Part shown: positions 28,174 through 38,681 of the stretch, piece after piece
Layout: every line of letters begins with the position of its first letter
Numbering within the stretch: position 1 is the first letter of the stretch
Assembly (NCBI GenBank): GCA_003342895.1
Contig: PTFA01000010.1
Span: 10,303,984-10,367,983, forward strand
Length of the DNA: 64,000 nt
From: Casuarius casuarius
Taxonomy: Eukaryota; Chordata; Aves; Casuariiformes; Casuariidae
Direction: 5' to 3'
Translations under genes and position numbers: made by a program
Notes under the pieces: generated by a model
What the model was told of the DNA's origin: nothing
The model's input: the letters and a program-made list of their open reading frames with translations, nothing else
Database searches by the model: none

Positions 28174-31100
28174 GTCCTAAATCAAGGAGGATTTCAAAAA
28201 GAGCCCAACAAACAAAAACTCATTATATCTTTCATTATAGACCAAAGTAAAAAAGTCATAAATTCAAAATTTTGCATTTTATCTTGTTTCACACATATTC
28301 CTTAAAAATCATTTTAAAAAAAACAAAAAATCAAAACATTCCCAAAACAACGATATATGTTATAGATTTTTCCAAATATTGGTTCTAAAAAGAATATCAA
28401 AATGAACCAAACTAAGCTGTTTCTGCAGACATTGCTGATTTTGAAGACGACGCATCCTTTGATGGAAATGTTTGCATTTGCTACAGAAATGTTTGCAGTC
28501 CACTGTAGAAAACTCTAATAGATGATCAGATAACAGACTAATGGCTGAGCAGTAGTGAATACCCTCCACAGTGTTTTTGAAAGTCACTGTGCCATCTCCA
28601 AGGGCAGACTACAGAAATCTATTGCTTTGTAGTATCATTCATAAGCATGAAAACACATAGTCTACCCTATTAGGAGGAATGTACCTAACAATACTATCTC
28701 TAATGCATTAAAATTGCAGCATAACTCATATCTTGAGAAACATTTGTTAGATTTATCTAAAGAAAAAGAAGACTGATAAAGTAGATGTTCTAGCTTTGGC
28801 CATCTAATAACCACATCCCAAAAGGGTCTGATAGGTGAATATATACCGACAATGAGGTGAGATATAAATGCAGATCAGGTCATCCTTCCATCACTGACAG
28901 AGGAGCTTTTGCATGGAACTCCTTGCTGTTTAATGGCAGCACTACCCTTAAAAATATGAGCCTGCTGATGAGAATACACCTCTTGACTGAGGAACTTTTA
29001 CAACAGAAGCGTGATGGAAAGGGCAAATAGGCAAGACATTGGTCTCAAATTCAGAGCATGCCAAAGAATAGTATGGGTAAATACTATTTAGTAGGATGCC
29101 TAAATAAATCAGACTAGCATAAAGAATTACCATAAATGCACCACCCATGCCTCCTATATATCCTCATGAATCAACATCATCTCTCTGCTGGATTTGCTCC
29201 TGCGCTCCTGTAATCTGTGTTCCCTTGCAAAGTCAACACCTGCTTGCTAGAAGACATGGTTGCAAGGGTCAAGGAGATGAAGATTTCTTCTATAGTACCA
29301 AACCAGGAGTCATGGGTTTTGCTCATTTTGACTCCTGCTTTTCCACCACTCTCCATAGCTCTTCAAGCCTCATTCTGTCCCTACTGTAAAATTGAAACAT
29401 AATAATGCTCCCTCACCACTGGAAAGTTACTTGAGCTCCAAAAAGCTGCATACAGTCTTAACCATACAAGCAGTTTGACCAGCTTTTTGCTCACTGTTTG
29501 CATAGTGCTGACTGCAGTAGGATCTTAACTATCAATATGTTGCTCTCCTCAAGACTGGGCCTTCTATGCATCTGCAGTGCAACAACAGTAAATTAAGAAG
29601 TACATAAATATTTAATGACAGTGTCCATTTCCATCAATGTCAAAGTGAGGTGAGCGCAGAAACAGAAACACTCAGTTCATGGTACAAAAAGCACCTTGTT
29701 GGCTGCCTCTATAACAGTTACAGGATAATTCCTTTTTAAGTTTGCTTACTGTCCTGGTTCAAGAGATGATGCCAATTTTAGAAAACACTTGGGACAAGGC
29801 CTTAAGACAATGTATACACATCTGGATTTGTGTGCACCACCCTGCTAATGTCATTAATCAAGTTCAAATGGTGTTCATATTCTTCTGCTTTCATAATGTG
29901 CAGGGTTATTGGTAAGTCTTTGTTTTGATTTTTCTTTTTTATCTAAGGGGGAAAAATGAGGATCTATTTCAAAGTTTAAAAACAGAATATGCTGGCCAAA
30001 ACATAGAAACAAATCACATGATGGTTTCATAACAGAAGTGAACAAAGAGCAGCAATAAGCTAGAAGGCTCAAGGATGAAGTATAAGGAATAAATTCTTCT
30101 TGGTGCTTCCATGGCACACAGTTGTTTGGATGGGTGAAGGATCCCACCTTGGTCAATCTCTGTTCTAGCTTCCGAGCTCAAAGGGATACTTTGTCACTTG
30201 CCTACAGGGTGAAATGAACTTAAATAGGGGAGAGATGAAACAGGTGGAGCCACAGCTTTATTTTCTCTCTGCCAGAACAGCGCCTAGAATAGGAAATTAT
30301 TCTCCTAACCTCTTTAGGCCAGAATGACCATCATTATCACCTGCTCTGACCTTCAGTTCACAAAATATTGTTGAAGGTTATTCACCACTGCTGATTTCTG
30401 CATCCAGACCAGAAATCCTGGTTGAGTTGCACAGAACTGACTCAAGGCTTTTCTCAAAAACAAGCAAAATTCACTATTCCAGTGACTCCAGAGAGCTAAC
30501 ACTACTGAAGGACTAGTAGAGGCCCCAGAAAAGAGGAAAGTCAGCTTGTAGAGAAAGATCAATGGAGAGATGGAGGGGTCTTGGTAGGGAAGGGGCAGGT
30601 CCTGGGGAAAGACAGCAGAGGTTCCAGGTTGAGGGGAAAAGCAGTAGACAGAGATTGGTGGGTTTTAGAGGGCAATATATAAGAAACATTTAAGGCATGG
30701 GCACTCTCTCTGCCTCCACACTAACTCTGAGATTGATCTAGTAACCCCTGCCCCATCCAATCCCACTCTAGGGACCCCTTTCTCTTCCCTCAGTCACATG
30801 GAGACTGAAAGTGCTCCTTCTGAGACTTTCAAGGATTGCATCTGCAACCTTTATAGCTGCATGACTTCAGTGGCTCAGGATGTGACACTTGCACTCTGGC
30901 TGATCTTAGTACCACCAGTCTTTCTTGTTGTCTGTCTTCCCCAAATGACAAGCTTGCCAAAATTCCTGTCACAGTTTTAACCTTTTTTAACTGCTTAATA
31001 TCATCCCATTTCTTTAAGTCCAGTGTTCAAACTCGTCTAGTTCTGTGTCCTAATCCACAGCGTTGATGACAATGCTTGGGTTGCATCACTGATAAATTTT

Positions 31101-31250
31101 GTAAGCTCAGCCATAATACTAATATTTTAAACAATTGCAGAATTAATCCTTAAGGAACTCCCTTAAGAATCTCTCTCCAGTCTCCCACTGCTTATTTCAA
31201 CAGCACTTATTGCTATTGTTCTTTCTTCTGCTCTTGATTGACTCTATATG

Positions 31251-31338
31251 AATGAATGCTTGTGCTTTAGGAATGCAAAAGCCACACTGATCATGATCAT
31301 GTGTTTCCCAAAGTTTTAAACTACCCTATAATATGCAA
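31251..31338 (+). repeat. Unidentified 88-bp dispersed repeat, copy 1
   Basis: Aligns without gaps to 32897-32984 in the same orientation, with 74 of 88 bases identical by hand count. A conserved core is CTTTAGGAATGCAAAA. I do not recognise the family. Similarity fades within about 20 bp on either side. Confidence 0.75.
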
Positions 31339-31999
31339 TGTGATTCTACAGTTCTTCTATTAATACTCATCTGTCCCATCTCAACTGATATTTTTCCACA
31401 CGGCATTCTAATAGCTTTTACGCGAAGCTTTTTTGTCTAGTTTCAGGGAAGATGTCATTTAAATCATAAGAGTTAGAGAAGGAAAGAAGTGGATCAGTAT
31501 GTTTAATCTTGGTATTCCCTGAAAATGGAGACTGTAGAGCCAGGATATCTATAGCCAACCTTCAGGACTGCAAAAATTTTCACAGATTTCAGTAACAGCA
31601 AAAAGTGTAGGTGCGGTAGAGTTTGTCTCCACGTCTATCTCTGCTACCCTTCTGTTACATTATTTCAAGACTTCCAATCATATTTCCTTAGCTTAAAAGC
31701 CTTCTTCTTGGAAATCATACCAAAGCAAGAGAAAGCTTGTGGAAATTAGAATGGGAAAGAGGACGACAATCTAGGCCTGGTGTCTGCTCCATTCTACAAT
31801 AAAAAAGAGCGGGGAATCTGGTGACCCTGTACACCCCTCCCAGCCTGAATTCTGCTCCAGCCAGGTCCATTTCTGTGATGTCAAGGGCACAAGACAGCCG
31901 AGCACGGCACAGCTGACAGGCGCTTACTTTCCACTTATGGTATAGTGATGGCATGCCTTCCTGAGAGAACCATAGCACATAAGCACACAAAAAGATTGT

Positions 32000-32102
32000 G
32001 ATCCAGTTCTGCTTTCACCAGGGATAAATTTGGAGTCACTTCACTGACACCAGTATAGTTATTCCAGAATTACACCAGTGTAAAGGAGGGCAGCATCTGC
32101 TT
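32000..32102. mobile_element. Ancient palindromic MITE-like element
   Basis: A ~100-bp element with inverted halves. The left half has ATCCAGTTCTGCTTTCACCA and TGGAGTCACT; the right half has AGTTATTCCA and ACACCAGTGTAAAGGAGGGC. It resembles the short palindromic repeats with ends like GGGCCAGATTCTGCTCTCA that are scattered in bird and turtle genomes. That family resemblance is from memory and unnamed. It has no coding capacity. Confidence 0.6.
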
Positions 32103-32393
32103 CCTGAAAATGGATGCCATCAAGCTAATTGAAAACAACAGATGCATCAAGAAGCAGCAAGAGGAGACAGTAATGTTCCAGTTTTCCTGTAAAATGTCCT
32201 TTCATTTCTCTCCAGAGAATGTAAGAGAATAAACCAATCTGTACTCTAAAAGCTAAATCTTTTGTTGGTGTAAAATAGCATACAACCTTTTAAGAGAGTG
32301 GACTTGTACATATTCACACCACCTCAAGAGATCTATTCTAGATAGCCGCATTTACAGCTGTCTTCACGTATGTAGTGAGACTACAGTAACTTT

Positions 32394-32486
32394 GGGCCTG
32401 ATTCTTCTCTCAGACTAGAAGCAACAGCATTCATATCCTTGAGGATGCATCGGTCTAACCTCAGGCAAAGATCAGAATCTGGACCC
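32394..32486. mobile_element. Ancient palindromic MITE-like element
   Basis: A 93-bp segment with inverted termini: GGGCCTGATTCTTCTCTCAG at the left and AGATCAGAATCTGGACCC at the right, whose complement begins GGGTCCAGATTCTGATCT. It is the same structural type as the element at 32000-32102, 290 bp away. The interior has diverged. Confidence 0.55.
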
Positions 32487-32896
32487 CGGTTTTCTTTAAA
32501 CATACAATGGCTATAATACCAGTTAAGTAATTTGTAATTTATAGAACTTTTTGACTAATGGTCCTCCAAAGCTTTATACCACTGAGTAAATACCTTTATA
32601 CCCATTTAGTGCAAGTAAAGCCAAAGAAGGAATTGCTCAGCTTTCAATGATACTTTGTGCTAAGACAAAGACTTCCTATGAGTCTTGTCTTCTAATGGGT
32701 AGGCAACAAAACATCAGTATTTAGGGTGACCATGAAAGTTGATAAGCAAACACTTTCCTCAAAGTTTTCCTCCTGCAAATCCTTTGCTTTCTTTCACTGA
32801 GAAAAAGGCATGCACTGGAAAGTTCAATCTATTGCTTCTGCCCCTTTAAATCTGCATGAGAGACAACATGGAAATTTCCTGCAGTGAATGTTTATC

Positions 32897-32984
32897 AATG
32901 AATGCATGTACTTTAGGAATGCAAAACCCACACTGAACACGGTTATGTGTTTCCTAAAGCTGAAAACCACCCTATAGTATTCAA
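32897..32984 (+). repeat. Unidentified 88-bp dispersed repeat, copy 2
   Basis: The partner of 31251-31338, about 1.65 kb away and in direct orientation. The 84% identity suggests an old dispersed element or an old local duplication. Confidence 0.75.
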
Positions 32985-33859
32985 GCCCTTGTGCCAGACA
33001 ACAAGCCCCAGACAGGCTTCCCTGGAACAAGTGAAAACCCAGCCAGCCAAGCAAGGTGTACATCATTGACATGCATACTAACAATATAAGCTACCCTGGA
33101 AACCAGTGTTACTCCAGTCCCTGTCTGTTTTCCCTCACCAGTATTTTTCTGTTTTTATCTCCCTGACCAGGGTCTTGCCTTATTTGGTACTTGATCCTTC
33201 ACATCACTGATCTCCGTGTAGTTAGCAAGCAATTTCATCACCAACTGTCTTGTGGCAGCTAAGGACACTTAGAATTTACTGTCAACTGTTCATTTTATCA
33301 GAGGATTAAGTCTTTACAACTTGCAAACACCTGTTCCCCTCCTTAACTCTATGTATACAGCAGATGACTGCAAGTCAGGTATTCTACTATGTGCCTGCTA
33401 GTGAGTAAGGATACAAGTATCTTCAGAACAAGGTTTCTCTGAAGTGTGAGCTCCACAGAGTGAAGACAAAGAGCTCAGGCTATGATCTCAGTTATAACAA
33501 CGTAAAGAGAGATTTCTGTATTTGCATGGCTGCAACTGACGGCAGATTCTCACTTAGTCTTCTCTACAAAGTCTTTTTAGTCTTCTCTGTGAATTGGTCT
33601 GCTGATTTCCAGTACTGCATAAATAAAGATGCTGATGCTCTTATTCTTGCCAATATAAACCTAAACAGAAACCTAACTCCATTCAGTAGACTTACTTGGA
33701 CTCAACTCAGATGATACCTTTTGGGAAAGCTGTGGTTAACTCTTGCTGTAATCTGCAGGTCTTTCTCTGATGTAAACAGGACCTGAAGAGAAAAACAAAC
33801 AAAAATAAGCATTTTAACAAACAGTACATATGTTTTGACTTGATGCATACGACTGAAAC

Positions 33860-33939
33860 TGGAGTCCAGTATAAACCAGCGTAGTTTTACTAAATGGAGT
33901 TCTGGTAATTTATATCAGCAGATGGAGAGGATCTGGTCC
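33860..33939. mobile_element. Ancient palindromic MITE-like element, TTTACACCAGCTGAGGATCTGG type
   Basis: The right end reads ATTTATATCAGCAGATGGAG then AGGATCTGGTCC. The left part contains AGTCCAGTATAAACCAGCGT and TAGTTTTACTAAATGGAGTT. This matches my memory of an old palindromic repeat ending in ACACCAGCTGAGGATCTGGCCC. It is diverged and partly symmetric. Confidence 0.5.
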
Positions 33940-34779
33940 ATACCGTATTTTTGTAATTTATAATTATCTTTCTCTCCTTCTTCACCTAAAACCAAATTCT
34001 CCCTCCAGGCTGCAAATCTTAATTAGGAAATCCTTTCTCATTAATTGCAAGAAACCCTTAGTTGTTAGTTTCAAAAATGAAAAAGAAACCTTACCTACTT
34101 CTGCTACAACAGCAGATACTGGAGCTGTCTGTTCCTTTGCTTTGAGGGATGACATTGCTGTTTCCACCACAGTATGGAAGACACTTAAATCGTTATCCTG
34201 CCTCTTGCTGCCCTGAATTTCCTTTATACTCACTCTTCTTTATCTCCATAGCGGTATTTGTACACTGAATGGATGGGCCTCACAGAGAACATTAAGTCCA
34301 GTCACCTTCACCTCCACAGCTGATATAGCAGTGAAACTTTCTTTGTGGAAGCTGGAGCAAAAGGAGTAGAACCAAACAGAATATTGCTCAAAAATCCCAA
34401 ATTTCAACATTTTCCAAACAGGAACAGACTAGAAATTTCATCTTGGAGGTAAGTGCAAGAACCCATCAGTAACGTAGGCTTTGAAAGATTGCAAAAAACC
34501 TCTTCTTGCCTTTCACACTTACAGTCCTTTATGTGGGTGATGAGCTGTGGATAAAGAATTTGTCCTCAGTAAAATTCTTCTGTTCCTTCCTTCCCCACCT
34601 CCAGCAAGATGGTTTCTGTCCTGTCCTGATTTGGTGCATAACATCCTGTGGGGAAATGATTTGGGGAACTGATGGTCACAGAACAACAGCAAAGGGTTCA
34701 GGAAACAACTCTCTTCCACAGCAAGACTTTATTTCTTAACAAGAGTATTGAAAGAGGAGTTACTGTCTTTTGTGTGTGG

Positions 34780-34810
34780 TTTTTTTTTTTGTTTTTGTTT
34801 TTTTTTTTTT
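34780..34810 (+). repeat. Poly(T)-rich tract
   Basis: T runs separated by single G bases, ending just before AATTAG. On the minus strand this is an A-rich run, but no retroposon body precedes it. Confidence 0.92.
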
Positions 34811-37040
34811 AATTAGATGCTTTAGCTCATGTTCCTCGTCACTGGGTACCCAGATGACTCCAAATTTGGAGGCCTGTTGTCCCCCCAACTCCTTGACTGT
34901 GAGTGCTCAGAAGTCCTTCACACAGTCTCCACCTCTCTTTGTGCAAGGATATACAAATAAAGTCCTTTCCCATCTCCTGGTTTGCATGTCTCTTTTCCAG
35001 TGCTGCAATAGTCTGTCAGTCTTGAGCTGGATAGGGCAGTTGTACATGATATAAGGTGATGGGATCTTCTTCAGTAAGCAAAGAAAACAGCTATAACAAT
35101 GGGGTACTCATATCGGAGGACTGAAAATACTCAGTGAGTGCTTTTGCTTGTAGCCAAAGTCACGGGGTACAGAGAAACAGTCCGGGAGGTTGTTATGGAA
35201 ACAAGTCCCGAGAGATGCCTACTTTGCTTCACAAAGATTTGCTCTGCCTTAAGAAGGAAATAGCTTTACAGATAGACAGTTTTGTATTTCAAACATCCAG
35301 AAGTGAGTGCTAAGAGGTGAGATTTGAGGTGAGATTTTTGAAAGCACCTGTGTGATTTAAGGACACCATTCCTCTGTAAAGTCAATGACATGTGCTCCTA
35401 GATCACCTCAGCCATTTAAAAAAAAAAAAAATCTGAAGTCTCCTTAATAAAAATGCCAAATTCCAGAACTGCAGTAGTCCCCAGTATTGTTGAAGCCCAT
35501 GGGACTTCACTATCCTGCTTTTCGGGAGATTTCTAGAGAGGGATTTACGTGTCTAAATGGAAGCCCCTAGGTTAGCATTTCTGAGCTTTTGTTTGCTTTT
35601 TGTATTTCTCTTAGCTCTAACACAGAAAACCCAAGGAAAAAACTTTACTCCTGTTTTATACATCTTCATTTACACATTCTTTTCAGTACTGAAAAATGTG
35701 AACTGCAAAAACTGCACAAAGCTGCTTGTTTGCAATAAAGTTTCTTCACACTAGTTTTGTGTGTGTGCATGGCTGTGTGTGGAGACTCTTAAAAGCCACA
35801 AACACTCCAGCTAGAACCTCACTGCTGAGAGCAAAGAATCTCCTTACAAGAGCATCTTTACAAGAGATGCTGTGATTATGCTACTAGTAATTTACCTCAC
35901 ATCTTTTTTTGTCATTTGTCATGCTGGTCAGGAGAACAACCTTTTCTTAGAAGGGAAGGATTCTGCCTGGAAGGCGTAATGGGGTCAGGCCCAGGAAAAA
36001 ACAAGCACAGGAATTTGCTGACGTAGGTTCAGTGTGCCTCATGCCTCCCCTTGAACTTGTGCTTAACCTGAGTTTTTTATATCTTACTTTGGGGAAACTT
36101 TTATCAGCTGATATGCTCAGGAATAAAATAACCCAAACATGGGCATTCTGCTAGGAGATAGCAGGAGTCTTGATACACCCCTAGGAAGGCAATATCTTAA
36201 ATAGTAGGTTCTTCTGCTAGAACCACATAAAATCTGAAGAAAAGTCAGTCTCTTGCACACAAAAAGATTTCATTACCGTGAAGCTGAAACACAGCTAAAA
36301 ATAAGAGCTTTTTACTGAATTAACTGAGACACCAAGACAAATTTTTACACAAAATCACCAGAGATCCCACCTTGCAGATCCTTCCTGAGACCCACTGATT
36401 TACCAGGATTACTTACCCAGGGGTTAGTTACATGCTTTAAGGGATTCAGAATGAGTCTCAAGGTTTGGACCTTCCTAGACATTTGCCTCAGTCCCAGTGA
36501 ACCAAAGAGGAATTAGGCCCTTATGTACCTCTGCAGAGATGGCTCTGGAAGTTACATTCTGCTATCTTTATTCAGGCAAACTCCTGCCATCCCACTCGTC
36601 TGCCATCCCAGACTGTCCTGCAGTAAGACAAGTGGCATTTTGCTACTGACTTCAGTGAGACAGAAAACAAAGGTTTCAATATAATGGTTGTGCACTAACG
36701 CCTAGGGAAATCCCCGTGCATCCAAAAGCCTTTGAGAAGACAAGGGGACTCTGGAGAAATGCAGCAGTTAGGATCTGCACAAACAACTTCTACCATGTGA
36801 TCAGGGCCCAGATGAGGAGAGCCACAATAAAGGCACGCTAGGCTTGGAGCCAGATCTCAAGGCAACAAAAAACAAGCAGGGTAACAAATACGCAAATAGA
36901 TCCCATCTCATAACCCTGCCAGTTCTGACTATATGAAAGGACATGCCTTTAGCATTCTTAGCCTTATGGTTGAAAACCATAATATATACATATACATAAA
37001 GCGCATTCTATATATTTTGCATCTTGACATTGTCTATTTT

Positions 37041-37076
37041 ATGTATTACATGTGTCACATGCAATATGTAATACAT
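37041..37076. repeat. Perfect 11-bp inverted repeat (hairpin)
   Basis: The arms are ATGTATTACAT (37041-37051) and ATGTAATACAT (37066-37076), exact reverse complements around a 14-nt loop. The setting is AT-rich, so chance or slippage origin is possible. Confidence 0.9.
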
Positions 37077-38312
37077 TCTAATACACATAAACAGTACAAT
37101 GCAAGGCATTAATGGCTGCCTTTGCTTTTATACACATGCACATATGTGAATGAAGAATATACATTTAAATTTAGATAAAGAACACAAAAAGACATTTCCT
37201 TGCAGTAAAATTTACCAATGGAATCTGAAAGCATCCATTTCCCCTTCTCATCCACTGGCAGCATCTGAGACATTTTAAATTCAGGTATAAGGCAGAGCTG
37301 ATTAAAGAATGAAATGATCTGCCAAGCAGATCTTAAGATGCATATCTGTGGCCCCTTGACAAGCCCCACACTTCAGGCCAAGGTATGCATTTTGCATTGC
37401 TAGCATAAGTTGTTCTTATAAAGACCTAGCGCATGCAAAAGACATTGCTGTGCCTTTTGTCTAAGAAATATACAGAACTGGCTAGATCAAACAAAAGCAT
37501 CTCATCAAGGCTAGCTCTTTTCTCCTCTCATTTGAAAGATCTGGGATATGCTGTTGGGCTTGTGCAGAGGGCTTTGGAAAGTTTGTTCAGTGCTGATCTA
37601 TATCTCTAATGTTGACCTGCTTATCCTGGGGCAATTTATGCCTGCAGTCAGTTACACCAGTGCAAGTTAGCACAGGTGCAGCTGTCTGTGGTTGAGGTAT
37701 TTCAGCAACAGAATTATACCAACATGCAAACTTCCCTCAGCTATACAAACCTTTTAGTAAAATCCCAGTGGAGTCAATTGCTCTCACATGTCTGAATACA
37801 GAACTGGATACTTGAAGCATAAAGTACATCTCATGAAGCACTATTGTGTGGAGATAACAAATGATTTTTCTTGAAGGTATCTTGCATCAGAAGCCACTTA
37901 CCACTACGAAGATTAAGTCGATATTATAAAAACCAATTAACTTCAGGGCCCTGGCATAAATAAGACTGAAACAAGCTTAAAACACAGAGAATCATCACCA
38001 AGCCTGTTGATTTTTTAAGCCTGCTTTTGAAATACAATATCTGGTCACAAGCAGCTAAGAGATTTTAGATCTATACACCTTTTTCAAAACATAAGCCCAC
38101 AGGATTTTTAGCATGCAAAGGGCTGCAAAGGAAGACGGCATCTGCCGACTTTCCCCTACAGCTGCAGAACTCACTGTGACGCTGGCTACAGCGTTTCCAT
38201 CATTCCAAGGCAATGGCATGGCAGGCATGACTGATCCTGCAGCCAAGGGCACTGCGCTGGTACAGGAACTAAGGGCAGAGCTTGAGCCAGATGTTTGTAG
38301 CCCCTTTAACTG

Positions 38313-38318
38313 TTTATT
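38313..38318 (-). terminator. Candidate poly(A) signal for KCNA6
   Basis: The plus-strand TTTATT reads AATAAA on the gene's strand, about 364 bp past the stop codon. It is the nearest canonical hexamer downstream. Kv1 genes often use much longer 3' UTRs, so the real end may lie further on. No downstream GU-rich element was confirmed. Confidence 0.25.
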
Positions 38319-38681
38319 CCGTGCCTAATCCTTCAGCTGAAGTTGTGGCAAGGGCTATTTCTTTGCCAGTGGACTAGAAAGGTTAGCCTCCAGAGTTAAT
38401 ATTGGATTAAAGCAGTCTTCAGAAAAAGAAAAAGAGAAATCCATGAGAGAGTGGGGGATGACAGCTAGCACTCCACAGAATAAAGCAAGAACATTTCTGA
38501 TGGCACAAGGTAATGAGAAACAGCAAATCAGGACAGGAGAGCCCATTATCACAATCATTCTGTTTACAGTATCACAATTCACAGTCTGGCATGTAAATGC
38601 TGAATAGATCCAGCAGCTAGTGGGAAGACAGCTGTGTAGCAGCTTGCAGCTCTGTGTCTGGACCCAGAATAACAGAACTGA

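Larger units (their letters stand above)
23289..31250. other. Gene-free stretch with homopolymer-rich patches
   Basis: No supported gene. The longest open frame (24767-25240, minus, 157 codons) is Cys/Phe-rich and matches no family I know. Simple-sequence patches: T-run near 24040, A-rich 26612-26637, T/G-rich 27736-27771, A-rich 28151-28173 and 28315-28330. The purine-rich section 30540-30660 has long G/A runs. Nothing here resembles a CR1 tail or an LTR. Confidence 0.5.
31339..38312. other. Intergenic stretch downstream of KCNA6
   Basis: Apart from the palindromic elements and the 88-bp repeat listed separately, no exon or RNA gene is seen. The 77-codon frame at 34506-34739 and the 84-codon frame at 33460-33714 have no family signature. 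A T-rich tract lies at 34780-34810, an A13 run at 35419-35431, and AT-rich TATACATA sequence at 36980-37080, including a perfect hairpin. KCNA1 and KCNA5, the usual cluster partners, are not here. Confidence 0.5.
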
